The translations under genes were made by a program, and so were the position numbers. A DNA stretch of 5,744 nt, taken from positions 1 to 5,744 of the forward strand of contig CAYOWC010000307.1 of assembly GCA_964407525.1 (NCBI GenBank), read 5' to 3'. How positions within the stretch are numbered: position 1 is the stretch's first letter; each line of letters begins with the position of its first letter. The DNA comes from DUZB01 sp964407525 (GTDB lineage: Bacteria > Desulfobacterota > DSM-4660 > Desulfatiglandales > Desulfatiglandaceae). Below are positions 1-5,674 of this stretch, in pieces. A model generated the notes under the pieces. It saw only the letters and a program-made list of their open reading frames with translations, was not told the origin of the DNA and did not search any database.

Positions 1-133
1 TAAATGAGACCAGTGTGATCGAACCGGTGGCGGCCAGTTGCTGTGGCAAAGCTATTACACCACTTCCAGCCAGACTCGATACAATCAGAAAGACAGCGCC
101 CACCATTCCCAGTTTTTTTGACTCGCCTGTCAT
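1..133 (-). CDS. APC-family basic amino acid/polyamine antiporter, N-terminal part (AdiC/CadB/PotE-like)
   Basis: Only the first 44 codons are present; the gene continues past the left edge. The peptide begins MTGESKKLGMVGAVFLIVSS and then reads AGSGVIALPQQLAATGSI. A short polar N-terminus runs straight into a first membrane segment (about residues 9-31) that is broken by a Gly-Ser-Gly motif at residues 23-25. That glycine-rich break in helix 1 is the substrate-binding signature of APC transporters and closely resembles the GSGI-LP-L stretch I recall from AdiC and CadB. The gene lies downstream of, and in the same orientation as, the decarboxylase at 444-2753, as expected for a decarboxylase/antiporter pair. 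By inference it imports the basic amino acid and exports the decarboxylation product. Family membership is fairly secure; the exact substrate pair (arginine/agmatine, lysine/cadaverine or ornithine/putrescine) cannot be read from this fragment. The ATG at 131-133 is supported by a GAGGA a few bases upstream. Confidence 0.8.
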   Translation of the reverse strand, partial: MTGESKKLGMVGAVFLIVSSLAGSGVIALPQQLAATGSITLVSF

Positions 134-137
134 AGTA

Positions 138-142
138 TCCTC
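138..142 (-). promoter_or_regulatory. Shine-Dalgarno of the antiporter gene
   Basis: The minus strand reads GAGGA, then four bases, then ATG at 133-131. The spacing is on the short side, but this supports the chosen start. The tandem octamer repeat begins immediately upstream of this site. Confidence 0.5.
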
Positions 143-166
143 GTTAAGTGGTTAAGTGGTTAAGTG
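143..166. repeat. Tandem octamer repeat, three perfect copies
   Basis: GTTAAGTG occurs at 143-150, 151-158 and 159-166, followed by a decayed fourth unit (GTTGGG). On the antiporter's coding strand this is CACTTAAC x3, abutting the ribosome binding site. Copy-number changes by slipped-strand mispairing would alter the 5' leader but not the reading frame. Confidence 0.85.
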
Positions 167-241
167 GTTGGGTTATTGATGATTTCTTATGCGCGGTGTT
201 TATTTTTGGGTTCATCGCGGATTAACGTGATATTTCCATCA

Positions 242-251
242 ATTCGCGAAT
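242..251. promoter_or_regulatory. 10-bp perfect palindrome, possible operator
   Basis: ATTCGCGAAT is a perfect inverted repeat about 110 bp upstream of the antiporter start. It could be a regulator site for that gene, but a palindrome this short also arises by chance. No regulator gene is visible in the window. Confidence 0.2.
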
Positions 252-270
252 AGACCATGTTCAGATTCCA

Positions 271-399
271 AGTGTCAGGTGTCAGGAAAAAACTTGGCTG
301 TGTTCAGAATATTCAGTTTAATAACAAATAGTTATAGTTATTAGAACCGAAAAATTAGGAATAACAGATACTGAAACCTGACACCCGAAACCTGACACC
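271..399. repeat. Inverted heptamer-repeat cluster, GGTKTCR type
   Basis: The left side has heptamers AGTGTCA (271-277) and GGTGTCA (278-284) followed by GG. The right side has the same family in opposite orientation: TGAAACC (372-378), TGACACC (379-385), CGAAACC (386-392) and TGACACC (393-399). Read on the minus strand these are GGTGTCA, GGTTTCG, GGTGTCA and GGTTTCA. AGGTGTCAGG at 277-286 and CCTGACACCT at 391-400 form a perfect 10-bp inverted repeat around an AT-rich interior of about 104 bp. The layout matches that of the cluster at 5480-5644, with a different heptamer. Confidence 0.8.
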
Positions 400-443
400 T
401 CAGTTCCCGAAAAAAGGATTCTTCACGCTAATCCACGTAGAGC

Positions 444-2753
444 CTATTTTTGTTTTACACACAATGTTCTGAAAAACTTCTTTCCATCCCGTTCGGTTCT
501 TTCCACACCGTGGATCTCGCTTTCGTATCCGGGAAAGGCGTTTTCAAAATCCTGTCTCAGTTTCAGGTATTCGAAAACGGGGCGGGCTTTTTCATTCAGA
601 ATTTCTCCTCCCATTATAATGGGGATCCCCGGGGGGTAAGGCACCAGCATCACGGCCGGCGTTCGGTCCATCATCTCGTCCAGTTCCACAAATTCCACAT
701 TTTTCCGAACCACCTGGTGATAGGCTTCTGCAGGCTTCATGGTCTGATTGGGGATGACCTGAAACGCGCTCTGCATCTGTTCAAGAATATTATGTTCCTT
801 GAAATAACGGTGAATGTCGTTGCAGTGTGTCTTCAGCCCTACGCCTTCATAGGACTCCGGGTATGCCTGGACCAGCTCAGGAAAAATCTCTGACAACGGC
901 GCATTGGTATCATAGAACTCCTTGAATTTGAGCATTGCCGACAGGAGCGTGCCCTGTTTGGCATCCGTGGTCCCCAGGGAATTCAGGAGAAGAAAGGAAT
1001 AATAGTCTGTTTTTTCACAGACAATGCCCTTGTCGATCAGGAAATTTGTGACGATCGAAGCAGGAATTCCTTGGTCGTCCATGGTCCCCTGGTCATCGAT
1101 GCCGGGGGTTGTGAAGGTGAGTTTAATGGGATCAAGCATGACATAATTGTCTTCCATGTCTTCAAATCCATGCCAGTTATTTTTTTTGTCCATAACCCAC
1201 GGGGACTGGTTGCCGGCGAGGAAACTGGATTCCGCGTTTTCAAAAGGAACCATCTTTCCCTTTACCTTGACTTTCCGAGGTTGCCACATGCCGAAAAACC
1301 AGTCATTTTTGTTTATTTTCTTCAATTCTTTTTCAATGGTGACGATTTTTTTCCGTAAATGGATGGCATCAAGGATGATGTCGTTCATCATGGTTACACC
1401 ATTGTCTTCCATCATGCGGGTGGCCACATCCAGGGAGGCGATCAGACTGTATTGGGGAGAGGTGGACCCGTGCATCATATATGACTCGTTGAATTCATCA
1501 TGATTTATTTTGACCTTCCCGCCGTTCTTGATATGCAGCATGGATGCCTGAGAGAATGCCGTCAGTAGTTTGTGTGTGGAGTGGGAGCAGAAAATCGGAG
1601 GATGATTCTCATCAAGTTTATCATCGGCCATGCCGTAGTGGTTGCTGTAAATGGGGTGAAATCGTGCATAGGCATACCAGGCCTCGTCAAAATGAAGGTT
1701 TTCGACGCTTTTTTCCAGCTGCTTTTTGATATTGATTACATTGTAGCAGACACCGTCGTAGGTGGAGTTCGTGAGAGCGGACATCTTGACGGTGTTCGCT
1801 TTGAGTTTTTTCGGGATCAGTTCGTCTGCGTCGATTTTTTTTCGAATCGATTCCGGCGAAAATTCCGACAAGCGAACCGGGCCGATAATGCCCCGTTTAT
1901 TTCTCCTGGGGATCATGTAAATCGGAAAGGCATCGGTTATCACCATGGAATAGTTCAGGGATTTATGGCAATTCCGATCTACGAAAGCAATGTCGTCCCT
2001 GAGAACCTGACTGCGCCAGATGACCTGGTTCACATTGGATGTTCCATTCAGGATATAGTAGGTTTGATCCGCCCCAAACACCTTGGCGGAGTTTTTTTCC
2101 GCATCGCCAACGACGCCGCTGTGCTCCAGCAGGGAACCCAGTTCCGGCACTGACACCGAGAGATCCGCACGAAAAACATTTTCACCGTAAAACTTATACA
2201 TGGCAACGCCTGCGGGACTTCGCAAAAAACCCTCACCCCCCATGTGTCCAGGCGTGTGCCAGGCATATTTGTATTCATTGGCATATTTCACCAATGCCCC
2301 GAAAAAACTCGGGTAGACCTTTTTTATGTATTCCAGGAGATGGATTTCAATGCGCCCAGCAAGGAAGGAGATGGTATCGGAGGTTTTCCAGAGACAGTCA
2401 TTGATATCCCGCAAAATATCAAGAGGAATGTTTTCAATTTCCAGACGCCCCGTCATTAATAAAATGGGAATCCCTTTATGCCTTTTTCGCATGAGGATGA
2501 TGAATTCGGCAGCGGTCATTTTTTCTTCCGGATTTTCTTCTGGAATATCCCAGTCTACCACAATGCATCCAAAATCAGACCTGGACCGGAAAATTTCATA
2601 CCCGTCTTCATAGGAAAAAGAAGGAATGACACTGCAACCCTGAACTTCTTCCAGTTCTTCCGTCAATTGTCTCAATCTGTAGCCTTCGTCATTCTGTGCG
2701 GAAAACTGTCCCGAAACGATCATAATGGGCCATGAGCTTTTTGTGATCTTCAT
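444..2753 (-). CDS. adiA: PLP-dependent Orn/Lys/Arg decarboxylase, most like biodegradative arginine decarboxylase AdiA
   Basis: This cytoplasmic fold-type I PLP enzyme decarboxylates a basic amino acid and consumes a proton in doing so. The 769 residues match the roughly 715-755 usual for bacterial inducible decarboxylases. Residues 1-140 are the receiver-like wing domain used for oligomerisation. Residues 145-560 are the PLP core, with TPGHMGG at 167-173, NGTSN at 236-240, DRNCHKS at 259-265, TNSTYDGVCYN at 328-338, HFDEAW at 354-359 (cofactor-ring Asp356) and HSTHK at 391-395 with Schiff-base Lys395. The C-terminal domain carries PYPPGIP at 705-711. HFDEAWYAYARF and DGVCYN resemble AdiA as I recall it, whereas LdcI/SpeF have HFDSAW. 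SVSVPELGSL at 199-208 is closer to the lysine/ornithine enzymes, so arginine is the preferred but unproven substrate. The ATG start has a strong ribosome binding site. The antiporter start lies downstream on the same strand, and the gene ends in TAG. Confidence 0.93.
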   Translation of the reverse strand: MKITKSSWPIMIVSGQFSAQNDEGYRLRQLTEELEEVQGCSVIPSFSYEDGYEIFRSRSDFGCIVVDWDIPEENPEEKMTAAEFIILMRKRHKGIPILLMTGRLEIENIPLDILRDINDCLWKTSDTISFLAGRIEIHLLEYIKKVYPSFFGALVKYANEYKYAWHTPGHMGGEGFLRSPAGVAMYKFYGENVFRADLSVSVPELGSLLEHSGVVGDAEKNSAKVFGADQTYYILNGTSNVNQVIWRSQVLRDDIAFVDRNCHKSLNYSMVITDAFPIYMIPRRNKRGIIGPVRLSEFSPESIRKKIDADELIPKKLKANTVKMSALTNSTYDGVCYNVINIKKQLEKSVENLHFDEAWYAYARFHPIYSNHYGMADDKLDENHPPIFCSHSTHKLLTAFSQASMLHIKNGGKVKINHDEFNESYMMHGSTSPQYSLIASLDVATRMMEDNGVTMMNDIILDAIHLRKKIVTIEKELKKINKNDWFFGMWQPRKVKVKGKMVPFENAESSFLAGNQSPWVMDKKNNWHGFEDMEDNYVMLDPIKLTFTTPGIDDQGTMDDQGIPASIVTNFLIDKGIVCEKTDYYSFLLLNSLGTTDAKQGTLLSAMLKFKEFYDTNAPLSEIFPELVQAYPESYEGVGLKTHCNDIHRYFKEHNILEQMQSAFQVIPNQTMKPAEAYHQVVRKNVEFVELDEMMDRTPAVMLVPYPPGIPIIMGGEILNEKARPVFEYLKLRQDFENAFPGYESEIHGVERTERDGKKFFRTLCVKQK

Positions 2754-2760
2754 TGTATTT

Positions 2761-2766
2761 CCTCCC
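2761..2766 (-). promoter_or_regulatory. Shine-Dalgarno of the decarboxylase
   Basis: The minus strand reads GGGAGG, seven bases, then ATG at 2753-2751. This near-ideal site fixes the start codon and suggests efficient translation. Confidence 0.85.
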
Positions 2767-2832
2767 GTATGAATTCTGTATGAACGAAAATGCCAGAAGA
2801 AATCTGAAAAAAGGACGTTGCAATGTTTCAGA

Positions 2833-2845
2833 ATTGAGTCTCAAT
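2833..2845. promoter_or_regulatory. 13-bp palindrome in the divergent control region, possible operator
   Basis: ATTGAG and CTCAAT flank a single central T, giving perfect 6-bp arms. It sits about 80 bp upstream of the decarboxylase start and just downstream of the candidate leftward promoter, where a repressor could act. No regulator is encoded nearby to pair with it. Confidence 0.3.
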
Positions 2846-2853
2846 ATCGTTCA

Positions 2854-2882
2854 AGCATAGCCGCAATTATTCTCGATTACAA
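2854..2882 (-). promoter_or_regulatory. Candidate sigma-70 promoter of the decarboxylase
   Basis: On the minus strand, TTGTAA (2882-2877) and TATGCT (2859-2854) are separated by exactly 17 bp. Each box matches four of six consensus positions, so this is only a modest candidate. It would give a leader of roughly 95 bases. Confidence 0.3.
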
Positions 2883-2994
2883 TACTATTATTTCCATTTC
2901 ACAGCCAGGAAACGGCCCGAAATGAGATCATCCTGATTAGAAAGACCATTTTCGCCTGCAGGGAATGAAAGTTCCTGTGGGAGCTGCTTGATTG

Positions 2995-3023
2995 TTGACA
3001 CACAAACCGAATTTATCTATTAT
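2995..3023 (+). promoter_or_regulatory. Near-consensus sigma-70 promoter of the phosphoglycerol transferase/dgkA pair
   Basis: A perfect -35 box TTGACA (2995-3000), a 17-bp spacer and TATTAT (3018-3023, five of six) lie just upstream of the gene. Transcription would start near 3030, leaving a leader of about 20 bases. This is a strong, apparently constitutive promoter, in keeping with a housekeeping envelope function. Confidence 0.8.
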
Positions 3024-3036
3024 CCAACGCATTCAA

Positions 3037-3042
3037 AAGGAG
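3037..3042 (+). promoter_or_regulatory. Shine-Dalgarno that selects a TTG start
   Basis: AAGGAG ends seven bases before TTG at 3050-3052. The nearby GTG at 3046 leads to a stop after seven codons, and the next in-frame ATG is at codon 21, inside the first membrane helix. The TTG is therefore the best-supported start. Confidence 0.8.
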
Positions 3043-3049
3043 AAAGTGA

Positions 3050-4954
3050 TTGATAAAAAAACTGTGTAAAAGTCGTTATGGAATTATCCTCTTCTATGGC
3101 CTGCTCAGTATGATGTGGTTTGTCCTGACGAGGGCCGGTCTCTATGTGATGTCATGGGATGGCATAGACCACTCCCTGCTCCATACCCTGCGTGTTTTTG
3201 GTGTTGGCTTCGTTTATGATGGGGTTTTTAATCTCTATCTCGCCCTTTTTTTTGCAGTTCTGCTCTTCATGATTCCAAACAGGATTTTGAATAGCAGAGT
3301 TTTCAGATACATAACCTATCTGTTCTTTTTTGGATTTCTCTATTTTCTCTATTTTACCCTCGCCGCAGAATGGCTTTTTTGGGACGAATTCAAGACTCGC
3401 TTCAATTTCATTGCTGTCGATTATCTGGTTTACCGTCGCGAGGTCACGGATAATATTATCGAATCTTATCCGCTGCCCTATATCCTGTCGGGGGTCTTTC
3501 TGGCGGCACTGATCACCTTTTGCATGGTGAAAAGCCTTTTAAAGAAATGTCTCCTTTCCAGGGAAAGTATTTTGAGAAGAGGTGTTATCACCCTGTCGAT
3601 CCTGGTGCTTTCCTTTTTGTCTTACCATGTGGTGGGGCAATCTCTCAGAAATTCTTTTTCCAATAATTACGAAGTAGAGCTCTGTTCCAATGGTCCTTAT
3701 CAATTTGTAGGGGCCTTCAGGAACAATATCCTGGATTACAGGCCTTTTTACGCCCTGGGACAGGACCTTCAGATGTCGGGGCTGGCAAAGAAATCCGTAT
3801 TTAAAAACCCTGAAATCGGTGGGCTCTACGATATCTCAAGGACCATGCACGAAGAACGGAAAGAGAAGCGATTGAATGTCTTTCTCATCACCATAGAAAG
3901 TTTGAGTGCTGAGTTCCTGTCAAGATTCGGGCAAAAGCGTAACCTCACTCCCGTTATGGACCAGTGGTTTAAAGAAGGTCTGTTCTTCACCCGGTTTTAT
4001 GCCACCGGGACCCGAACAACCAGGGCACTGGAAGCCATTACTCTCTCCATTCCGCCCACCCCCGGTCGTTCTCTGGTGAAACGACCCGACAATGCAGATC
4101 TATACAGTTTGGGCAAGGTATTCAAAGATCATGGGTATGATGTGGCCTTTATCTATGGGGGGCGAGGCTATTTTGACAATATGAACGCTTTCTTCTCAGG
4201 CAATGGCTACCGCGTGGTGGATCTATACGATTTTGAGGATGGGGAAATCAATTTTCAAAACGCCTGGGGTGTGTCCGATGGGGATTTGTACCGAAAAGCT
4301 GTAAAAGAGGCAAACCGGGCATACGAGGAAGGGAAACCTTTCTTCTTCCACCTTATGACCACAAGCAATCATAGACCGTATACCTACCCGGAAGGGTTGA
4401 TCAATATTCCTTCGGGATCAGGGAGGGACGGGGCCGTTAAATACTCTGATTACGCCTTGAAGGAACTCCTCTCTTTGGCCCGGAAACAGAAATGGTTTGA
4501 TGATACCGTCTTCGTCGTGGTGGCCGATCATTGTGCCAGTAGCAACGGTGAGGTCGGGCTGCCCTTGAATGTATATCATGTCCCCCTGTTTATTTATTCT
4601 CCCAAACATATCCCGGCAGAAGAGATCGACAAAATTTCAAGCCAGATCGATATCGGGCCCACCCTCCTTTCGTTGCTGGGTTTCCATTACAAAAGCTATT
4701 TCTGGGGGAACGATATTCTGGATAAACACTTTCATGAGAGGGCCCTGATTGGGAATTATCAGAAACTTGGTTTTTACGAAGACAAGAAACTGGTAATCTT
4801 CTCCCCGGGAAAAAAGATCGAGCTGATGGAAAATCCTGAAACGGAAAACCGGATCAGAAACCTGGATGCTGACGACCCTTTCTCTCTCGCGGGCATTTCC
4901 TATTATCAGGGCGCCGACTTTATTTTGAAGCACAGAATGAATCGGTGGCGTTGA
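3050..4954 (+). CDS. Membrane-anchored LTA synthase/MdoB-type phosphoglycerol transferase (alkaline phosphatase superfamily)
   Basis: The 634-residue protein has about five hydrophobic helices in its first 200 residues (roughly 11-30, 50-75, 86-108, 145-163 and 178-197), followed by a sulfatase-fold domain expected to lie outside the inner membrane. Metal and catalytic motifs are visible. NVFLITIES carries Glu283. TGTRTTRALE at 319-328 supplies the nucleophilic threonine (Thr324 by alignment to LtaS GQGKTSD, or Thr323). TSNHRPY carries His441, and VVADH carries Asp493 and His494. These correspond to LtaS Glu255, Thr300, His416, Asp475 and His476. The family transfers sn-glycerol-1-phosphate from phosphatidylglycerol to a glycan or glycerophosphate acceptor and releases diacylglycerol. 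dgkA follows after 27 bp, which supports this role because DgkA recycles diacylglycerol. The acceptor is unknown, since no glucan-synthesis genes are in view. A phosphoethanolamine transferase or true sulfatase is less likely. Translation begins at TTG. Confidence 0.85.
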   Translation: MIKKLCKSRYGIILFYGLLSMMWFVLTRAGLYVMSWDGIDHSLLHTLRVFGVGFVYDGVFNLYLALFFAVLLFMIPNRILNSRVFRYITYLFFFGFLYFLYFTLAAEWLFWDEFKTRFNFIAVDYLVYRREVTDNIIESYPLPYILSGVFLAALITFCMVKSLLKKCLLSRESILRRGVITLSILVLSFLSYHVVGQSLRNSFSNNYEVELCSNGPYQFVGAFRNNILDYRPFYALGQDLQMSGLAKKSVFKNPEIGGLYDISRTMHEERKEKRLNVFLITIESLSAEFLSRFGQKRNLTPVMDQWFKEGLFFTRFYATGTRTTRALEAITLSIPPTPGRSLVKRPDNADLYSLGKVFKDHGYDVAFIYGGRGYFDNMNAFFSGNGYRVVDLYDFEDGEINFQNAWGVSDGDLYRKAVKEANRAYEEGKPFFFHLMTTSNHRPYTYPEGLINIPSGSGRDGAVKYSDYALKELLSLARKQKWFDDTVFVVVADHCASSNGEVGLPLNVYHVPLFIYSPKHIPAEEIDKISSQIDIGPTLLSLLGFHYKSYFWGNDILDKHFHERALIGNYQKLGFYEDKKLVIFSPGKKIELMENPETENRIRNLDADDPFSLAGISYYQGADFILKHRMNRWR

Positions 4955-4981
4955 TTCGCAGAATAATCCTTAAACGAAAAG

Positions 4982-5431
4982 ATGGTGCCATTGAAATCAG
5001 AAAAAAACTCTGAACCGGATAACAAAAGCGAATCCTCAGACAAACAATCTCTTTTTGGTGGATTCAAGCGCATCTGGTATGCCTTTCTTTATTCCATGGA
5101 CGGGTTGGGGGCTGTATGGAAGCATGAAGCAGCCTTTCGCCAGGAATTGCTGCTGACACTTGTCCTCTTGCCTTTTGCAGTGTTCATGCCCTGCAGTTTG
5201 CTGGGGAAGGCTATTCTCATCGGCTCGCTCTTTCTCGTGCTTATTGTTGAATTACTCAATTCCGGTCTTGAATGGGTCGTCGATTACATATCGAAGGAGC
5301 GACATCCTCTGGGGAAAGGAATCAAGGATATGGGAAGTGCAGCTGTTTTCCTCAGCCTTTTGAATGCGGGCATTATGTGGGCTCTGATTGTTGCTCAAAG
5401 CTGGTCGGCTATCATGGGGAAAATGGAATAG
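4982..5431 (+). CDS. dgkA: Diacylglycerol kinase, DgkA family
   Basis: This small integral inner-membrane kinase phosphorylates diacylglycerol to phosphatidic acid with ATP. The DgkA core starts near residue 25. HEAAFRQE at 48-55, VELLNSGLEWVVD at 89-101 and KDMGSAAV at 115-122 match the E. coli motifs with an offset of 21. Glu90 corresponds to catalytic Glu69, and Glu49, Asn93, Glu97 and Asp116 fit Glu28, Asn72, Glu76 and Asp95. Three membrane helices fall at about 56-71, 74-95 and 117-139. The 149 residues exceed the usual 120 or so because of a hydrophilic Ser/Lys/Glu/Asp-rich head (residues 1-24) and a short tail. The start has no good Shine-Dalgarno. With only 27 bp after the transferase stop, the gene probably shares its transcript, perhaps with coupled translation. 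It would dispose of diacylglycerol made by that enzyme. The ATG at 4982 is likely but not certain. Confidence 0.93.
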   Translation: MVPLKSEKNSEPDNKSESSDKQSLFGGFKRIWYAFLYSMDGLGAVWKHEAAFRQELLLTLVLLPFAVFMPCSLLGKAILIGSLFLVLIVELLNSGLEWVVDYISKERHPLGKGIKDMGSAAVFLSLLNAGIMWALIVAQSWSAIMGKME

Positions 5432-5439
5432 TTAAATGG

Positions 5440-5487
5440 TGCATCTTGTACTGTGACAACGAATTGAACTGATACTTAAAAGATGCA
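5440..5487 (+). other. Inverted 8-mer after dgkA, possible RNA hairpin
   Basis: TGCATCTT (5440-5447) and AAGATGCA (5480-5487) form a perfect 8-bp inverted repeat around a 32-base loop, starting nine bases after the dgkA stop. No T-run follows, so it is not a standard intrinsic terminator. The right arm is also the outer end of the large element at 5480-5644, so two pairings compete. Confidence 0.35.
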
Positions 5488-5644
5488 ATTAGCTGTTAGC
5501 CGTTAGCTATTAGGAACACAATTTCAAGCATTTACGGTGAAATAGGACACCATCAAAAAGTGATGCTTCGAATATTGGCAGAGGCCATTCAAATACTTGA
5601 GGCTTTTAAGCTAACGGCTAATAGCTAAAAGCTAATTGCATCTT
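5480..5644. repeat. 165-bp inverted-repeat element built of TTAGCNN heptamers (MITE-like or long hairpin)
   Basis: The ends AAGATGCAATTAGCT (5480-5494) and AGCTAATTGCATCTT (5630-5644) are a perfect 15-bp inverted repeat that extends to 20 of 21 bases. Inward on the left lie four heptamers in register: TTAGCTG, TTAGCCG, TTAGCTA and TTAGGAA (5489-5516). On the right, in opposite orientation, lie AAGCTAA, CGGCTAA, TAGCTAA and AAGCTAA (5608-5635). The interior of about 90 bp has no coding frame. I see no clear target-site duplication (left flank ends CTTAA, right flank begins ATTAG). Two more heptamer-like units (TTAGCTG, ATAGCAA) follow at 5646-5659 in direct orientation. It could be a non-autonomous mobile element, a structured RNA end for the dgkA transcript, or simple heptamer expansion. 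Confidence 0.8.
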
Positions 5645-5674
5645 ATTAGCTGATAGCAAAGGGAAGCAAATGAT

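Larger units (their letters stand above)
134..443. other. Spacer between decarboxylase and antiporter genes
   Basis: This 310-bp gap contains no plausible coding frame on either strand. In order it holds the antiporter ribosome binding site, the octamer tandem repeat (143-166), a 10-bp palindrome (242-251) and the inverted heptamer cluster (271-399). Inside that cluster is an AT-rich hairpin (TAATAAC at 319-325 against GTTATTA at 337-343). I see no GC-rich stem followed by a T-run that would be a clear intrinsic terminator after the decarboxylase. Read-through into the antiporter is therefore possible, but a separate antiporter promoter cannot be excluded. Confidence 0.6.

Noticed and set aside
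1572..2153. A 193-codon open frame on the plus strand opposite the decarboxylase, plus several shorter ones between 450 and 2735
   Set aside because: They are antiparallel to a gene with unmistakable family motifs throughout. Their peptides show no recognisable family, and I saw no convincing ribosome binding sites for them. They are frame shadows.
2780..2796. Possible sigma-54 promoter upstream of the decarboxylase (minus strand TGGCAT, five bases, TTCA)
   Set aside because: The -24 half fits, but the essential GC of the -12 element is missing, so it does not meet the consensus.
2922..2960. Short open frames in the divergent spacer
   Set aside because: They are under 20 codons, without ribosome binding sites or a conserved look. 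Nothing supports coding.
2959..2977. Small hairpin CAGGGAA / TTCCTG upstream of the rightward promoter
   Set aside because: It is a six-pair stem with a bulge and has no T-run or functional context. It is likely chance.
4418..4933. Minus-strand open frames opposite the phosphoglycerol transferase
   Set aside because: They overlap the catalytic domain of a well-supported gene and resemble no family.
5597..5625. Promoter-like TTGAGG upstream of the PPOX-like gene
   Set aside because: No acceptable -10 box lies at the right distance; the boxes fall in the heptamer array and match poorly.
5480..5659. CRISPR-like array suggested by the repeated TTAGC units
   Set aside because: The units are 7 bp and contiguous with no unique spacers between them, and they invert in the middle. 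This is not CRISPR structure.
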